Assembly: GCA_937908115.1 (NCBI GenBank)
Contig: CALEQZ010000006.1
Coordinates: 1 to 64,000, forward strand
Length of the DNA: 64,000 nucleotides
Direction: 5' to 3'
Origin: an uncultured Alcaligenaceae bacterium
GTDB lineage: Bacteria > Pseudomonadota > Gammaproteobacteria > Burkholderiales > Burkholderiaceae_B
The notes under the pieces were generated by a model. It ran no database searches, was not told where the DNA came from, and worked only from the letters and a program-made list of their open reading frames with translations. The position numbers and the translations under genes are program-made. Shown here piece after piece: positions 39,948 to 48,999 of this stretch (position 1 is its first letter; each line of letters opens with the position of its first letter).

Positions 39948-42398
39948 CTACAGCGGCTGGCGATCCGCATCTAGCAGGCCGGCCAGCAAGGCATGGCCGC
40001 GATCGTCGACGCGCAACAACCCGTAGCGGGCGCGGGCATAGTGCTGCGCCTGCCCTTCCGGAAAGAAAAAGGCATCCGGCGCCACGCGCAAGCCGGTGCG
40101 GCCGCGCCGATACCGCAGCGCCGCCTCGCCGGCGTCGAGCGGCCCGGGCTCGGCCTGTATCCGCACCAGGCGCGCGACCCCCTGGGCATCGGCCTTGACG
40201 ACGACGTAGCCGCGCGCTGGCGCCGTCGGATCCTGCGCCGCTTCGCGCGCCACGGCAAAATCCAGCGCCATATAGTCGCCCTGCATGAGCGCGCGTGGAT
40301 CCACGGGTGCCAGGGCCAGCACCACGGGCTTGCCGTGCGCCAGCAGCCTTTCGTGGCCGGCGATGACGGCGTTGGCCGCCCCCAGCGACAGCGCCAGGCT
40401 GGCCAAGGCGGCCGCCGGGCGTCGCCAGCCGGATCGGCCGGCCGGAGGCTTGTCCGCAGGCGCCTGCCGGCGCGTACGCAGCGCCGCTAAATACAACAAG
40501 CCGACGGCCACGCCGGTCGCGCACAGCCACATCCCCTTGTCCAGCAGCGGCACCTGCTGCTGGTAGTAATAGCGGGCAAGATAGACCGCCAAAGACAGCG
40601 CCCCGAATTCACCCAGGCGCCGGCTGCCGCAGGCCTGCCCCAGCAGCGGCCACATCAACGCCACGGCCGCGCCCGGCGCAGGCAGCCACAGCAAGGCAAG
40701 CGCCAGCAAGGCCGCGGGCAGCCCCAGGCGCAACGCGGCCGGCTGCGTCACGCCCCCGCGCGAGTGCAGGATCCAGGCGGCCACGGCGGCCGGCAGGCAA
40801 GCGACGGCGGCCAGGGCAAGCGCCGATGCCGGCGCGCCCGCCAACCAAGCGGGCCAACGATCCAGGGGCACGCCATGCGCGAGCCAGGCCAGGCCCTGGG
40901 CGGCCGCGGCACAGGACCAGGCCAGCGGCCGGGCCGCCCCGGCCCGGCCGCCGGATAGCGCGAAGAGCGTGGCGGCCAGGCCGGCCAGCGCGGCCAGCAG
41001 CCACAGGCGCAACCCGGTCTGGCCATCGCCGGCCAACCGCCCCAGGGCGTGCCAGGCATCGCCGCCGGCCAGGCCATGCACCGCACCACCCATAGCCAGC
41101 GCCATGGCCAACCCGCAGCCCAGGCGCAACGCCCAGACGGGCGCCAGCGCGTAAAGGAGCGCCGCCAGCGCCAGCCAACCCGCCCAGGCGGCCACCCCCG
41201 AGGGCACCGCCTCGGCCAGACCGTAGCCGGCCAGCGCCAAACCGGCCAAGCCTGCCGCCGCCGCAGCCTGGCGCAGGAAGGCCCCTTGCCCGGCGCACGC
41301 GGCCCAAGCCGCCCCTGCCATCAGGCAGGCGCCCGCGACCAACGCCCCGCCGGGACCGTCGACCACGTCGGCGGCTACCAGAAACACCAGCAGCAGCAAG
41401 GTCGCCACCCAAGCGCCGGCCGCCAGCAAGGCGCGCGCGTACCAGGGCTCGCCGTCCGTGGGCGGGCCTGACGAAGCGGGTGCGCCATCCGCGCGGGAGC
41501 GCCCCGCCGCGCGGGCGATCCATCGCGCCGCCCAGGCCGATGCCGCCACGAGCAGCACGGCCAACGCCAGCGCCGCGCCGTCACCCAGCGCGTCGAACAG
41601 CCATTGCCCGGCCAGGCGGGCCGCCACGGCGATCGCCGCCAACGCCGCCATGGCCAGGATGACGGGGTCGAACCGGCGCCGCCGGTACGCCGCCCACGCC
41701 CCGGCGGCCACGGCCAACCACACGGCCAACACGGCGATGGCCCCGGCATCCAGGCGGCCCAACACGAAGGAGGCCGCCGGCGCGCCCAGCATCAGGGCCG
41801 CCAGCAGGCGCGGGCCACCGCGCCCGGCAATCCCCCGGCGCGCCGCCAGCCCTTCCCAGGCGGCGAGCAAGCCCGCGTTGGCCAGCCCCATCACGCCGCC
41901 GGCAGCCCTACCCGTGTCGAGCACACCGTCGAATCCGGCATCGTGCACGCCCAGCCAGAGGGCGGCATTGAAGACCAATGCCCACAGCATCCAGGTCAAG
42001 GCGCCGCCGCCGGCCGCCGCCCACGCCAGCAGCAGCGCCGCCCACCCGGCGAACAGTTGCCAAGCGTCGGCGCCGGTCTGGTAAGTTTGGCCGACCAAGG
42101 CAAGCAGCGCCCCCAACACGAGGCCGGCTGCCGCGGCCAGGGCGTCGCGCACCACCTCCCCGCGTCCGCCATCGCGCGGTGACCGGCCGCAGAACGCCGC
42201 GGCCACCGACAGCGCGGCGAGCATGGCCTGGACGAGTGCGAAACGCTGCCATTTGTCCATGCCCGGCCAGTTGGCGGCGACCAGGCAAACCACGCCCGCG
42301 CCCAGCAGCACGGCCGCCAACGCGACGGCCGCGCGCGCAAGAAAGGCCCGCCAACCGTCGTAAGATGGAAAAAGGCGGCGCGGGGCGTCAACTTGCAC
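39948..42398 (-). CDS. Large membrane protein: DUF2157, DUF4401 and GDYxxLxY domains
   Basis: An inner-membrane protein of 816 residues with about 20 hydrophobic segments. The N-terminus is DUF2157-like (RALLxR-type LFPSYDGWRAFLARAAV), the central part DUF4401-like, and the C-terminal 170 residues are periplasmic/soluble GDYxxLxY-type with MQGDYMALDFAV. In many bacteria the GDYxxLxY protein is a separate gene, so this is a fusion. I chose GTG 42398, which has GGGGAG 9 bases upstream. An ATG at 42464 would overlap the divergent topB start. Function unknown. Confidence 0.8.
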   Translation of the reverse strand: MQVDAPRRLFPSYDGWRAFLARAAVALAAVLLGAGVVCLVAANWPGMDKWQRFALVQAMLAALSVAAAFCGRSPRDGGRGEVVRDALAAAAGLVLGALLALVGQTYQTGADAWQLFAGWAALLLAWAAAGGGALTWMLWALVFNAALWLGVHDAGFDGVLDTGRAAGGVMGLANAGLLAAWEGLAARRGIAGRGGPRLLAALMLGAPAASFVLGRLDAGAIAVLAVWLAVAAGAWAAYRRRRFDPVILAMAALAAIAVAARLAGQWLFDALGDGAALALAVLLVAASAWAARWIARAAGRSRADGAPASSGPPTDGEPWYARALLAAGAWVATLLLLVFLVAADVVDGPGGALVAGACLMAGAAWAACAGQGAFLRQAAAAAGLAGLALAGYGLAEAVPSGVAAWAGWLALAALLYALAPVWALRLGCGLAMALAMGGAVHGLAGGDAWHALGRLAGDGQTGLRLWLLAALAGLAATLFALSGGRAGAARPLAWSCAAAAQGLAWLAHGVPLDRWPAWLAGAPASALALAAVACLPAAVAAWILHSRGGVTQPAALRLGLPAALLALALLWLPAPGAAVALMWPLLGQACGSRRLGEFGALSLAVYLARYYYQQQVPLLDKGMWLCATGVAVGLLYLAALRTRRQAPADKPPAGRSGWRRPAAALASLALSLGAANAVIAGHERLLAHGKPVVLALAPVDPRALMQGDYMALDFAVAREAAQDPTAPARGYVVVKADAQGVARLVRIQAEPGPLDAGEAALRYRRGRTGLRVAPDAFFFPEGQAQHYARARYGLLRVDDRGHALLAGLLDADRQPL

Positions 42399-42462
42399 GG
42401 CCTGAAACTCCCCTCTTATCATCCGCGCTAACTCGCGGCGGACCCGCCGCCACTGGAAACGC

Positions 42463-45063
42463 ATGAACAAAACGCTGATTATTGCCGAGAAGCCGTCGGT
42501 CGCCCTGGACATTTCGCGGGCGCTGGGGGGGTTCGTCCGCGAAGGAGATTATTTCGAGAGCGACCGCTACGTCTTGGCGTCCAGCATCGGCCACCTGCTT
42601 GGACTGGTCGCGCCCAATGACCCGGTCAAGGGCAAGTGGAGCTTTGCGCACCTGCCGGTGATCCCGCCGGCCTTCGAACTGGGCCCGACCGACAAGAAAG
42701 CTGCCGAGCGGCTCAAGCTGCTGGTGCGCCTGCTCAAGCGCAAGGACGTCGACAGCGTAATCAACGCCTGCGACGCCGGTCGGGAAGGCGAGCTCATTTT
42801 CCGCTACATCATCCAGTACGCCGGGGTCAACAAGCCGATCAAGCGCCTGTGGCTGCAGTCGATGACGCAGCAGGCCATCCGCGAAGCCTTCCAGAACCTG
42901 CGCGACGACGCGCAGATGAAGCCCCTGGAGTCGGCCGCCCGCTCGCGCGCCGAGGCCGATTGGCTGGTAGGCATCAACGGCACCCGCGCCATGACGGCCT
43001 TCAACAGCAAGGACGGCGGCTTTTTCAAGACGCCCGTCGGCCGGGTGCAGACGCCGACCCTGGCCATCGTGCACGAGCGCGAAGAGCGCATCCGGCACTT
43101 CGTCTCGCGCGACTACTGGGAGGTGCGCGCCAGCTTCGTGGCCGCCGCCGGGCTGTACGAGGGCAGGTGGTTCGATCCGGACTTCCGCAGGGACGAGCGC
43201 GACCCCGAAAAGCGCGAATCGCGACTGTGGTCGCAAGCCGCCGCGCAAAGCGTGGTCGCCGCCTGCCGCGGCCAGCCGGGGCAGGTCAGTGAGGAATCCA
43301 AACCGTCGACCCAGTTGTCGCCGGCCCTGTTCGACCTGACCTCGCTGCAGCGCGAGGCCAACTCCCGCTTCGGCTTTTCGGCCAAGGCCACCCTCGCCCT
43401 GGCGCAAAGCCTGTACGAGCGGCACAAGGTGTTGACCTACCCCCGTACCGACTCGCGCTACCTGCCGGAAGACTATATCAATACAGTGCGCCAGACGATG
43501 CAGGGGTTGGCCGAGGCGCGCGCCGGCGTAGTCGTGCCGCTGGCCGGCTTCGCCCAGCGCATCGTCGAGCGGGACTGGGTCAAGCCCAACCGCCGTATCT
43601 TCGACAACAAGAAGGTGTCGGACCACTTCGCCATCATCCCGACCCTGCAGATCCCGCGCGAGTTGAGCGAAGCCGAGGCCAAGCTGTATGACCTGGTGCT
43701 CAAGCGCTTCCTGGCGGTGTTCTTCCCGGCGGCGGAGTACCGGGTCACGACCCGCATCACCGAAGTCAACGGTCACCACTTCAAGACCGACGGCAAGGTG
43801 CTGGTCGCGCCCGGCTGGCTGGAAATCTACGGCCGCGAAGCCCAAGGCGACGACGCCAACCTGGTACCGGTGGTCGAAGGCGAGGCCGTGCGCACCGAGG
43901 ACGTCGACATCGTCGCACAGGCAACCAAGCCACCGCCCCGCTACACGGAAGCCACGCTGCTGTCGGCCATGGAAGGCGCGGGCAAGCTCGTCGAGGACGA
44001 AGAGTTGCGCGAGGCCATGTCCGAGCGCGGGCTGGGCACGCCCGCCACGCGCGCGGCCATCATCGAAGGGCTGCTCAGCGACGGCTACCTGCGCCGCGAG
44101 GGACGCGAGCTCATCCCGACGGCCAAGACGCGCCAGCTGATGACGCTGCTGCACGGCCTGGACGTCACCGAGCTGACCTCGCCTGAGCTGACCGGCGAAT
44201 GGGAGCACAAGCTCAAGCAGATCGAGCAAGGGGCGCTGGCGCGCGACGCCTTCATGCGCGAAATCGCGCAGATGACCCAGATCATCGTCAAGCGGGCCAA
44301 GGAATATGACCGCGACACGGTGCCTGGCGACTACGTCACCCTGTCCACTCCCTGCCCGAAATGCGGCGGCGTCGTCAAGGAAAACTACCGGCGCTATGCC
44401 TGCACGCAGTGCGACTTTTCCATCGGCAAGCACCCGGGCGGCCGCACCTTCGAGCCACAGGAGGTCGAAGAGCTGTTGGCCAAGCGCGAGCTGGGTCCGC
44501 TGTCGGGGTTCGTCAGCAAAATGGGCCGGCCCTTTGCCGCCATCCTGCGCATCGACGACGAGTACAAGCTGCAGTTCGACTTCGGCCAGAACGATGACGA
44601 GCCCGACGAACCCGTGGACTTTTCCGGCCATACGCCGGTAGGCCCCTGCCCCAAGTGCAGCGGGCGGGTGTTCGAATACGGCATGAGCTACGTCTGCGAA
44701 AACGCAGTCAGCGCGGCCAAGACCTGCGACTTCCGCTCCGGCAAGGTGATCCTGCAGCAGGAAGTCTCGCGCGAGCAGATGGAGAAACTGCTTGCCGAGG
44801 GCCGCACCGACCTGCTCGACGGCTTCGTCTCCAGCCGCACCAACCGGAAGTTCAAGGCGTTTTTGGTGCGACAGCCCGACGGCAAGATCGGCTTCGAATT
44901 CGAGCCGCGCGGCGAAAAGCCCGGGCGCAAGACCGCTGCCAAGACGGCAGCCAAAACGGCCGCGAAGACGGCGGCCAAATCTGCCACCAAGACGGCATCG
45001 AAGACGGCAGCCAAGAAAACCGCCGCGAAAACCGCCAGAAAGACCGCGGCCAAGGCCGGCTAG
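42463..45063 (+). CDS. topB: DNA topoisomerase III with histone-H1-like lysine tail
   Basis: Type IA topoisomerase of 866 residues that relaxes negatively supercoiled and decatenates DNA. TOPRIM domain begins KTLIIAEKPSVALDIS and has the DAGREGE metal motif. Catalytic Tyr326 sits in VLTYPRTDSRYLPEDY. Two C-terminal zinc-binding units follow: CPKCGG...CTQC (about 631-653) and CPKCSG...C (about 729-760). Residues 822-866 are an Ala/Lys-rich tail of repeated KTAAK units, like histone H1-like proteins such as Bordetella BpH1. The tail is not part of the topoisomerase core and would bind DNA nonspecifically. Confidence 0.95.
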   Translation: MNKTLIIAEKPSVALDISRALGGFVREGDYFESDRYVLASSIGHLLGLVAPNDPVKGKWSFAHLPVIPPAFELGPTDKKAAERLKLLVRLLKRKDVDSVINACDAGREGELIFRYIIQYAGVNKPIKRLWLQSMTQQAIREAFQNLRDDAQMKPLESAARSRAEADWLVGINGTRAMTAFNSKDGGFFKTPVGRVQTPTLAIVHEREERIRHFVSRDYWEVRASFVAAAGLYEGRWFDPDFRRDERDPEKRESRLWSQAAAQSVVAACRGQPGQVSEESKPSTQLSPALFDLTSLQREANSRFGFSAKATLALAQSLYERHKVLTYPRTDSRYLPEDYINTVRQTMQGLAEARAGVVVPLAGFAQRIVERDWVKPNRRIFDNKKVSDHFAIIPTLQIPRELSEAEAKLYDLVLKRFLAVFFPAAEYRVTTRITEVNGHHFKTDGKVLVAPGWLEIYGREAQGDDANLVPVVEGEAVRTEDVDIVAQATKPPPRYTEATLLSAMEGAGKLVEDEELREAMSERGLGTPATRAAIIEGLLSDGYLRREGRELIPTAKTRQLMTLLHGLDVTELTSPELTGEWEHKLKQIEQGALARDAFMREIAQMTQIIVKRAKEYDRDTVPGDYVTLSTPCPKCGGVVKENYRRYACTQCDFSIGKHPGGRTFEPQEVEELLAKRELGPLSGFVSKMGRPFAAILRIDDEYKLQFDFGQNDDEPDEPVDFSGHTPVGPCPKCSGRVFEYGMSYVCENAVSAAKTCDFRSGKVILQQEVSREQMEKLLAEGRTDLLDGFVSSRTNRKFKAFLVRQPDGKIGFEFEPRGEKPGRKTAAKTAAKTAAKTAAKSATKTASKTAAKKTAAKTARKTAAKAG

Positions 45064-45128
45064 CGCCACGGGCCGCGACCGCCGCGGTATTGCCCAGGCA
45101 CGTTTCCCCCACCTAGACAGGACGTACC

Positions 45129-45914
45129 ATGCAACTGGAATTGGGCGGCAAGGCCGCCATCGTCACCGGAGGCAGCCGCGGCATCGGCGCGGCCATCGCC
45201 GCGCAGCTCGTGCGCGAAGGCGCCAGCATCTGCCTGGTCGCGAGCGACCCGGCCCGGCTCGAACGCGCGGCCGCCACCCTGCGCCAGGCCGGCGAGGGCA
45301 AGGTCGTCCATTGCGCGGTCGACTTGCGCGACCCTGCGGCCGCGGCCCAGGTCGTCGAGGCCGCTCTCCGGGAGCTGGGCCGGCTGGACATCCTGGTCAA
45401 CTGCGCCGGTGCCACCAAGCGGGGCGATTTCTTCGCGCTGTCCGACGCCGACTGGATGGACGGCTTCGCGCTGAAGTTTCACGGCGCGGTGCGGCTGACG
45501 CGCCAGGCCTGGCCGCACCTGCGCGAGGCCGGCGGCGCGGTCCTGAACATCATCGGCGTGGGCGGGCGCACGCCGGCGCCAGACTTCACCATCGGCGGCG
45601 CGGTCAACGCCGCCTTCATGCATTTCACCAAGGCGATGGCGGCCATCGGCCAGGCCGACGGCGTGCGCGTCAACGCCATCAACCCGGGCCGCATCGAAAC
45701 CGACCGGCTGGCCTACAACATCGAGCGCCTGGCCGCCTCGCGCGGCATATCGACCGCCGAGGCCACGGCCGAGCTGTTGCGCGCCAGCGGCATACGGCGC
45801 TTTGGCACGCCCGAGGAAATCGCGGCCGTGGCCGCCTTCATGGTGTCGCCCCGCGCCGCCTATATACAGGGCACGCTGGTCGACGTCGACGGCGGCGAGA
45901 CCCGCGGCCTGTAA
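45129..45914 (+). CDS. SDR-family protein lacking the YxxxK motif
   Basis: A 261-residue Rossmann-fold protein. NAD(P) binding is normal: VTGGSRGIGAAIAAQL at 15-30 and NCAGATKRG. The active-site region NIIGVGGRTPAPDF-TIGGAVNAAFMHFTKAMA has Phe/Ile where catalytic Tyr is expected and Ala/Asn where Lys is expected. The Ser position is also not obvious. Atypical SDRs with a GSAGNAAL-type active segment are known in betaproteobacteria as I recall. It may bind but not turn over a typical substrate. AGGA lies before the ATG. Confidence 0.8.
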   Translation: MQLELGGKAAIVTGGSRGIGAAIAAQLVREGASICLVASDPARLERAAATLRQAGEGKVVHCAVDLRDPAAAAQVVEAALRELGRLDILVNCAGATKRGDFFALSDADWMDGFALKFHGAVRLTRQAWPHLREAGGAVLNIIGVGGRTPAPDFTIGGAVNAAFMHFTKAMAAIGQADGVRVNAINPGRIETDRLAYNIERLAASRGISTAEATAELLRASGIRRFGTPEEIAAVAAFMVSPRAAYIQGTLVDVDGGETRGL

Positions 45915-45965
45915 GGCTTGGCACGAGGCAGGCACCCGCACGGGCCGGTGCACGCGCCGGCGCCG

Positions 45966-46958
45966 CTATTCCGGACCGATGCCGGCCTGCTCGATGATGG
46001 CGCGGTTGTTGTCCGACTCGTTGCGCACCAGCTCGGCGAATTCGGCCGGACTGCCGCCCAGCGGGCTGTTGCCGCTGTCGGCAAGCCGCTTTTGGAAGTC
46101 GGGCCGGGCGAGCACCGCGTTGATTTCCTTGTTCAAGCGCTGCACCACGTCATCGGGCGTGCCCCCGGGGGCGAAGATGCCGAACACCGACATCAGGTTG
46201 GCCTTGGGATAGCCCGCCTCGGCGAAGGTGGGCACATCCGGCAGCGCGTCCACGCGCTTGGGCGCGCCCACCGCCAGCGGACGCAGCTTGCCCGCGCGGA
46301 TGTGCTCGGTGAGCGCCGGCCCAAGGTTGGTCGTCAGCAGCTCGAACTGGCCGGCCAGCGCGTCATTCTGCTGCTGGCCGCCGCCCTTGTAGGGGATATG
46401 GGTGATATCCACGCCGGCGCCGCGCTTGAACTGTTCCAACGTGATGTGGCCGACGCTGGCCACGCCGGAAGTCGACCAGCGCAACGCCCCTGGCTGCGCC
46501 TTGGCCTGCGCGATCGCGTCAGCAAGTGTCTTGCCTGGGAAGGCCGGCGTGCCCAGCAGCGCCACCGGCGAATACATCACGCCTACCACGGGAACGATGG
46601 CTCCCGGCGCGCTATAGCTCACTTGGCGCAGGTGCGGCGTCAGCGTCAGCGGGCTGATCGCAGAAAAACCCACCGTATAGCCATCGGGCGCTGCCTTGGA
46701 GACGGCTTCCATGCCCACGGAGCCGGCCGCGCCAGCACGGTTTTCGACGATGACCGGCACGCCCAGCGGCCCGGTCAGCTCGTCGGCCAGCGCGCGCGCG
46801 ACGATGTCGCTGACCCCGCCCGGCGGATACGCGACGATCAGGCGCAGCGGCTGCGCGGGCCACGGCTGGGCGGCGGCCGCCACGGCAGGCGCGCACAGCG
46901 CAGCGCAAGCGGCGGCCATGCCTGCGAAACGGCGGATCGATGTGAGGAAAGGATTCAT
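45966..46958 (-). CDS. Bug family tripartite tricarboxylate receptor (TctC-like)
   Basis: Periplasmic solute receptor of 330 residues. Signal peptide 1-30 (FAGMAAACAALCAPAVAAAA). Bug-family landmarks: WPAQPLRLIVAYPPGGVSDIVARAL and VIVENRAGAAGSVG, VGFSAISPLTLTPHLR, HIPYKGGGQQQND and IFAPGGTPDDVVQRLNKEINAVL. Bug receptors are greatly expanded in Bordetella and bind carboxylates. No TctA/TctB genes are adjacent, which is normal for orphan Bug genes. Convergent with the SDR gene (52-base gap). Confidence 0.93.
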   Translation of the reverse strand: MNPFLTSIRRFAGMAAACAALCAPAVAAAAQPWPAQPLRLIVAYPPGGVSDIVARALADELTGPLGVPVIVENRAGAAGSVGMEAVSKAAPDGYTVGFSAISPLTLTPHLRQVSYSAPGAIVPVVGVMYSPVALLGTPAFPGKTLADAIAQAKAQPGALRWSTSGVASVGHITLEQFKRGAGVDITHIPYKGGGQQQNDALAGQFELLTTNLGPALTEHIRAGKLRPLAVGAPKRVDALPDVPTFAEAGYPKANLMSVFGIFAPGGTPDDVVQRLNKEINAVLARPDFQKRLADSGNSPLGGSPAEFAELVRNESDNNRAIIEQAGIGPE

Positions 46959-47147
46959 GGTCGTGTCGGGGAAGTCGTGATGGACAGGAAGCCCGTTCGG
47001 CGATGCGCGCCCGGGACCCGCGTCGCGCCTGCCAGCGACGCGACGGCTTGCCAGTGATGCTGCCCGCGCGATCGGGCATGGCCCGCGGCCGCAACGGATG
47101 GCGCATTATGTCGTCGCCGCATGTGCCGGCGCAAGGCACGCGGCCGA

Positions 47148-47153
47148 TATAAT
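47148..47153 (+). promoter_or_regulatory. Consensus -10 element upstream of panB
   Basis: TATAAT at 47148-47153 lies about 49 bases before the panB ATG. The -35 region 17 bases upstream is GC-rich (GCCGGC) and does not match. A GGCGCGC/GCGCGCC inverted repeat (about 47167-47185) follows in the 5' leader. The call is weak because of the poor -35. Confidence 0.4.
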
Positions 47154-47201
47154 GCGACGCAACACGGCGCGCGCATGGCGCGCCGAGCCTGATGGGCAGC
47201 C

Positions 47202-48032
47202 ATGAGCATCCACACCGAAGTCAAACGCATCACCGTGCCGCAGATCACGGCCTGCAAGGGCCAGCGCAAGATCGTGGCATTGACGGCATACACGAGCTCG
47301 ATCGCCAGGGTCATCGACGAGCACCTGGATCTGATCCTGACCGGCGATTCCACGGCCATGGTGGGCTATGGCCTGCCGGATACATTGACGATCACCGTCG
47401 AACAGTTGACCGAGCATGCCGCGGCGGTGGTGCGCGCCACGCGCCGCGCCTGCGTCGTGGTCGACATGCCTTTCGGCAGCTACCAGGAATCGCCCGCCCA
47501 GGCGTTTCGCAACGCGGCCTACATGGTCTCGCGCAGCGGCGCCGCGGCGGTCAAGGTGGAAGGCGGCGCGGCGCTGGCCGATACCGTGCGCTTTTTGGTC
47601 GACCGCGGGATTCCCGTGTTGGCGCACGTCGGCCTGATGCCGCAGTACGTCAACACCATGGGGGGTTTTCGCGCCCAGGGCATGGACGAAGCCTCGGCCG
47701 AACGCATCGTCGCCGACGCGCGCGCGCACGAGCAGGCCGGCGCCTTCGCCATCGTGCTCGAAGGGCTTGCCGAGCCCGTCGCGGCGCGCATCACCGCCGA
47801 ATTGTCCATCCCCACCATCGGCATCGGCGCCTCGCCTGCCTGCGACGGCCAGATCCTGGTGACCGAAGACATCTTGGGATTGACGCCACGCGCGCCGCGT
47901 TTCGCCAAGCGCTACGCCAACCTGTCCGAAGTCATCGGCCAGGCCGTGCAGCGCTATGCCGACGAGGTGCGCAACGGCGCCTTCCCCGAGCCCATGCACT
48001 GCTTCGGCACCGCCAAGGCGCCCCGCCCATGA
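47202..48032 (+). CDS. panB: 3-methyl-2-oxobutanoate hydroxymethyltransferase (divergent PanB)
   Basis: Ketopantoate hydroxymethyltransferase, 276 residues, using methylenetetrahydrofolate in pantothenate synthesis. Metal and catalytic residues are kept: GDS (Asp49), DMPFGSYQ (Asp88), Lys118-Val-Glu120 (VKVEGG), and Glu near 186 in FAIVLEGLAEPVA. HVGLMPQYVN and GIGASPACDGQILV are also conserved. Segments such as LTAYTSSIARVIDEHLDLILTGDSTAMV differ from typical PanB, so it may be a paralogue. panC is not adjacent. The stop overlaps the SET gene start. Confidence 0.88.
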   Translation: MSIHTEVKRITVPQITACKGQRKIVALTAYTSSIARVIDEHLDLILTGDSTAMVGYGLPDTLTITVEQLTEHAAAVVRATRRACVVVDMPFGSYQESPAQAFRNAAYMVSRSGAAAVKVEGGAALADTVRFLVDRGIPVLAHVGLMPQYVNTMGGFRAQGMDEASAERIVADARAHEQAGAFAIVLEGLAEPVAARITAELSIPTIGIGASPACDGQILVTEDILGLTPRAPRFAKRYANLSEVIGQAVQRYADEVRNGAFPEPMHCFGTAKAPRP

Positions 48033-48559
48033 GCCGCGAAGCATCCAAGAAGGCCGCCAATGCGGCAGCGCTGGTCTGGCACGTCGTGCGGCGCTCCAAG
48101 GTGCACGGCACCGGTGTATTCGCCGCGCGCAACATCCCGGCCGGCACGCGCATCCTGGAATACGGCGGCAAGCGGATCAGCCCCGAGGAGGCCGACCGCC
48201 GCCACCCGGCCAACCCGGACGATCCCTTCCACACCTTTTTCTTCGCGCTCAGCTCCGGACGCATCATCGACGGCGGCGACCAAGGCAACGACGCGCGCTG
48301 GATCAACCATAGCTGCGAGCCCAACTGCGAGGCGCAGGAGGGCCGCCATGGCAAGCGCGTCTACATCGTAGCCCTGCGCGACATCAAGCGCGGCGAGGAA
48401 CTGAACTACGACTACGGCCTGGTCATCGACGGCAGGATCACCCGCAAGCTCAAGGAGCAGTACAAGTGCCTGTGCGGCTCGGCCAAATGCCGGGGAACGA
48501 TGCTGGCCCTGCCGCCCAAGAAGAAAAAGACAAAGGACAAGGCCGCCAAGGCCGGCTAG
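48029..48559 (+). CDS. SET-domain protein (putative lysine methyltransferase)
   Basis: A 176-residue SET-domain protein. SAM- and substrate-binding landmarks are present: HGTGVFAARNIPAGTRILEYGG (26-47), NHSCEPNC (93-100), GEELNYDYG (122-130) and a post-SET CxCxxxxC zinc cluster (Cys147, 149, 154, with another probably Cys100). This arrangement is expected for protein lysine methyltransferases. The C-terminus is PKKKKTKDKAAKAG. Its ATG overlaps the panB stop (ATGA), so it is translationally coupled. Natural substrate unknown; lysine-rich proteins such as H1-like tails are speculative candidates. Confidence 0.87.
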   Translation: MSREASKKAANAAALVWHVVRRSKVHGTGVFAARNIPAGTRILEYGGKRISPEEADRRHPANPDDPFHTFFFALSSGRIIDGGDQGNDARWINHSCEPNCEAQEGRHGKRVYIVALRDIKRGEELNYDYGLVIDGRITRKLKEQYKCLCGSAKCRGTMLALPPKKKKTKDKAAKAG

Positions 48560-48647
48560 CTGCGCGGCTGCGGTGCGCGTTCGCCGCCGCTCGTGCTACG
48601 GTTTGGCCGGCAGCCTTGGCCGGCCTTTGGATTTGCACCGTCCAGTC

Positions 48648-48944
48648 ATGAAAAAGCAAAGCGCAGATTCCCCTCTCGAAACGCTGTCGGTACGCGTCAC
48701 CGGCAAAGTGCAGGGCGTGGGCTACCGCGCCTCGGCAGTGCGCCAGGCGCACATGCTCGGCATAGGCGGTTGGGTGCGCAACGCATCCGACGGCTCGGTC
48801 GAGGCGCTGCTGCAGGGCAGCCCTGACGCCATCGACCGCATGCTGCAGTGGATGCGCCAGGGGCCGCCCGCCGCACGCGTGACCGACGTCCTGCACGAGA
48901 CGATCCGCGACGAACGGCGCTACGACCGGTTCGAGCAGCATTGA
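48648..48944 (+). CDS. acyP: Acylphosphatase
   Basis: Small acylphosphatase of 98 residues that hydrolyses carboxyl-phosphate bonds. Catalytic Arg27 in VQGVGYRASAVRQA and Asn45 in GWVRNASDGSVEA are intact. ATG 48648 is used because translation upstream is low-complexity. It follows the SET gene by 88 bases on the same strand and may be read from its own promoter. Confidence 0.95.
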   Translation: MKKQSADSPLETLSVRVTGKVQGVGYRASAVRQAHMLGIGGWVRNASDGSVEALLQGSPDAIDRMLQWMRQGPPAARVTDVLHETIRDERRYDRFEQH

Positions 48945-48999
48945 CGCGGCAGGGCGGCCGGGCTGGCGCCGCGGCCATGCAAAGCGCCCATGCCACGGA

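Noticed and set aside
42388..45069. A very long open frame (893 codons) antisense to topB.
   Set aside because: It arises from high GC content on the strand opposite a well-recognised gene. The translation has no family resemblance.
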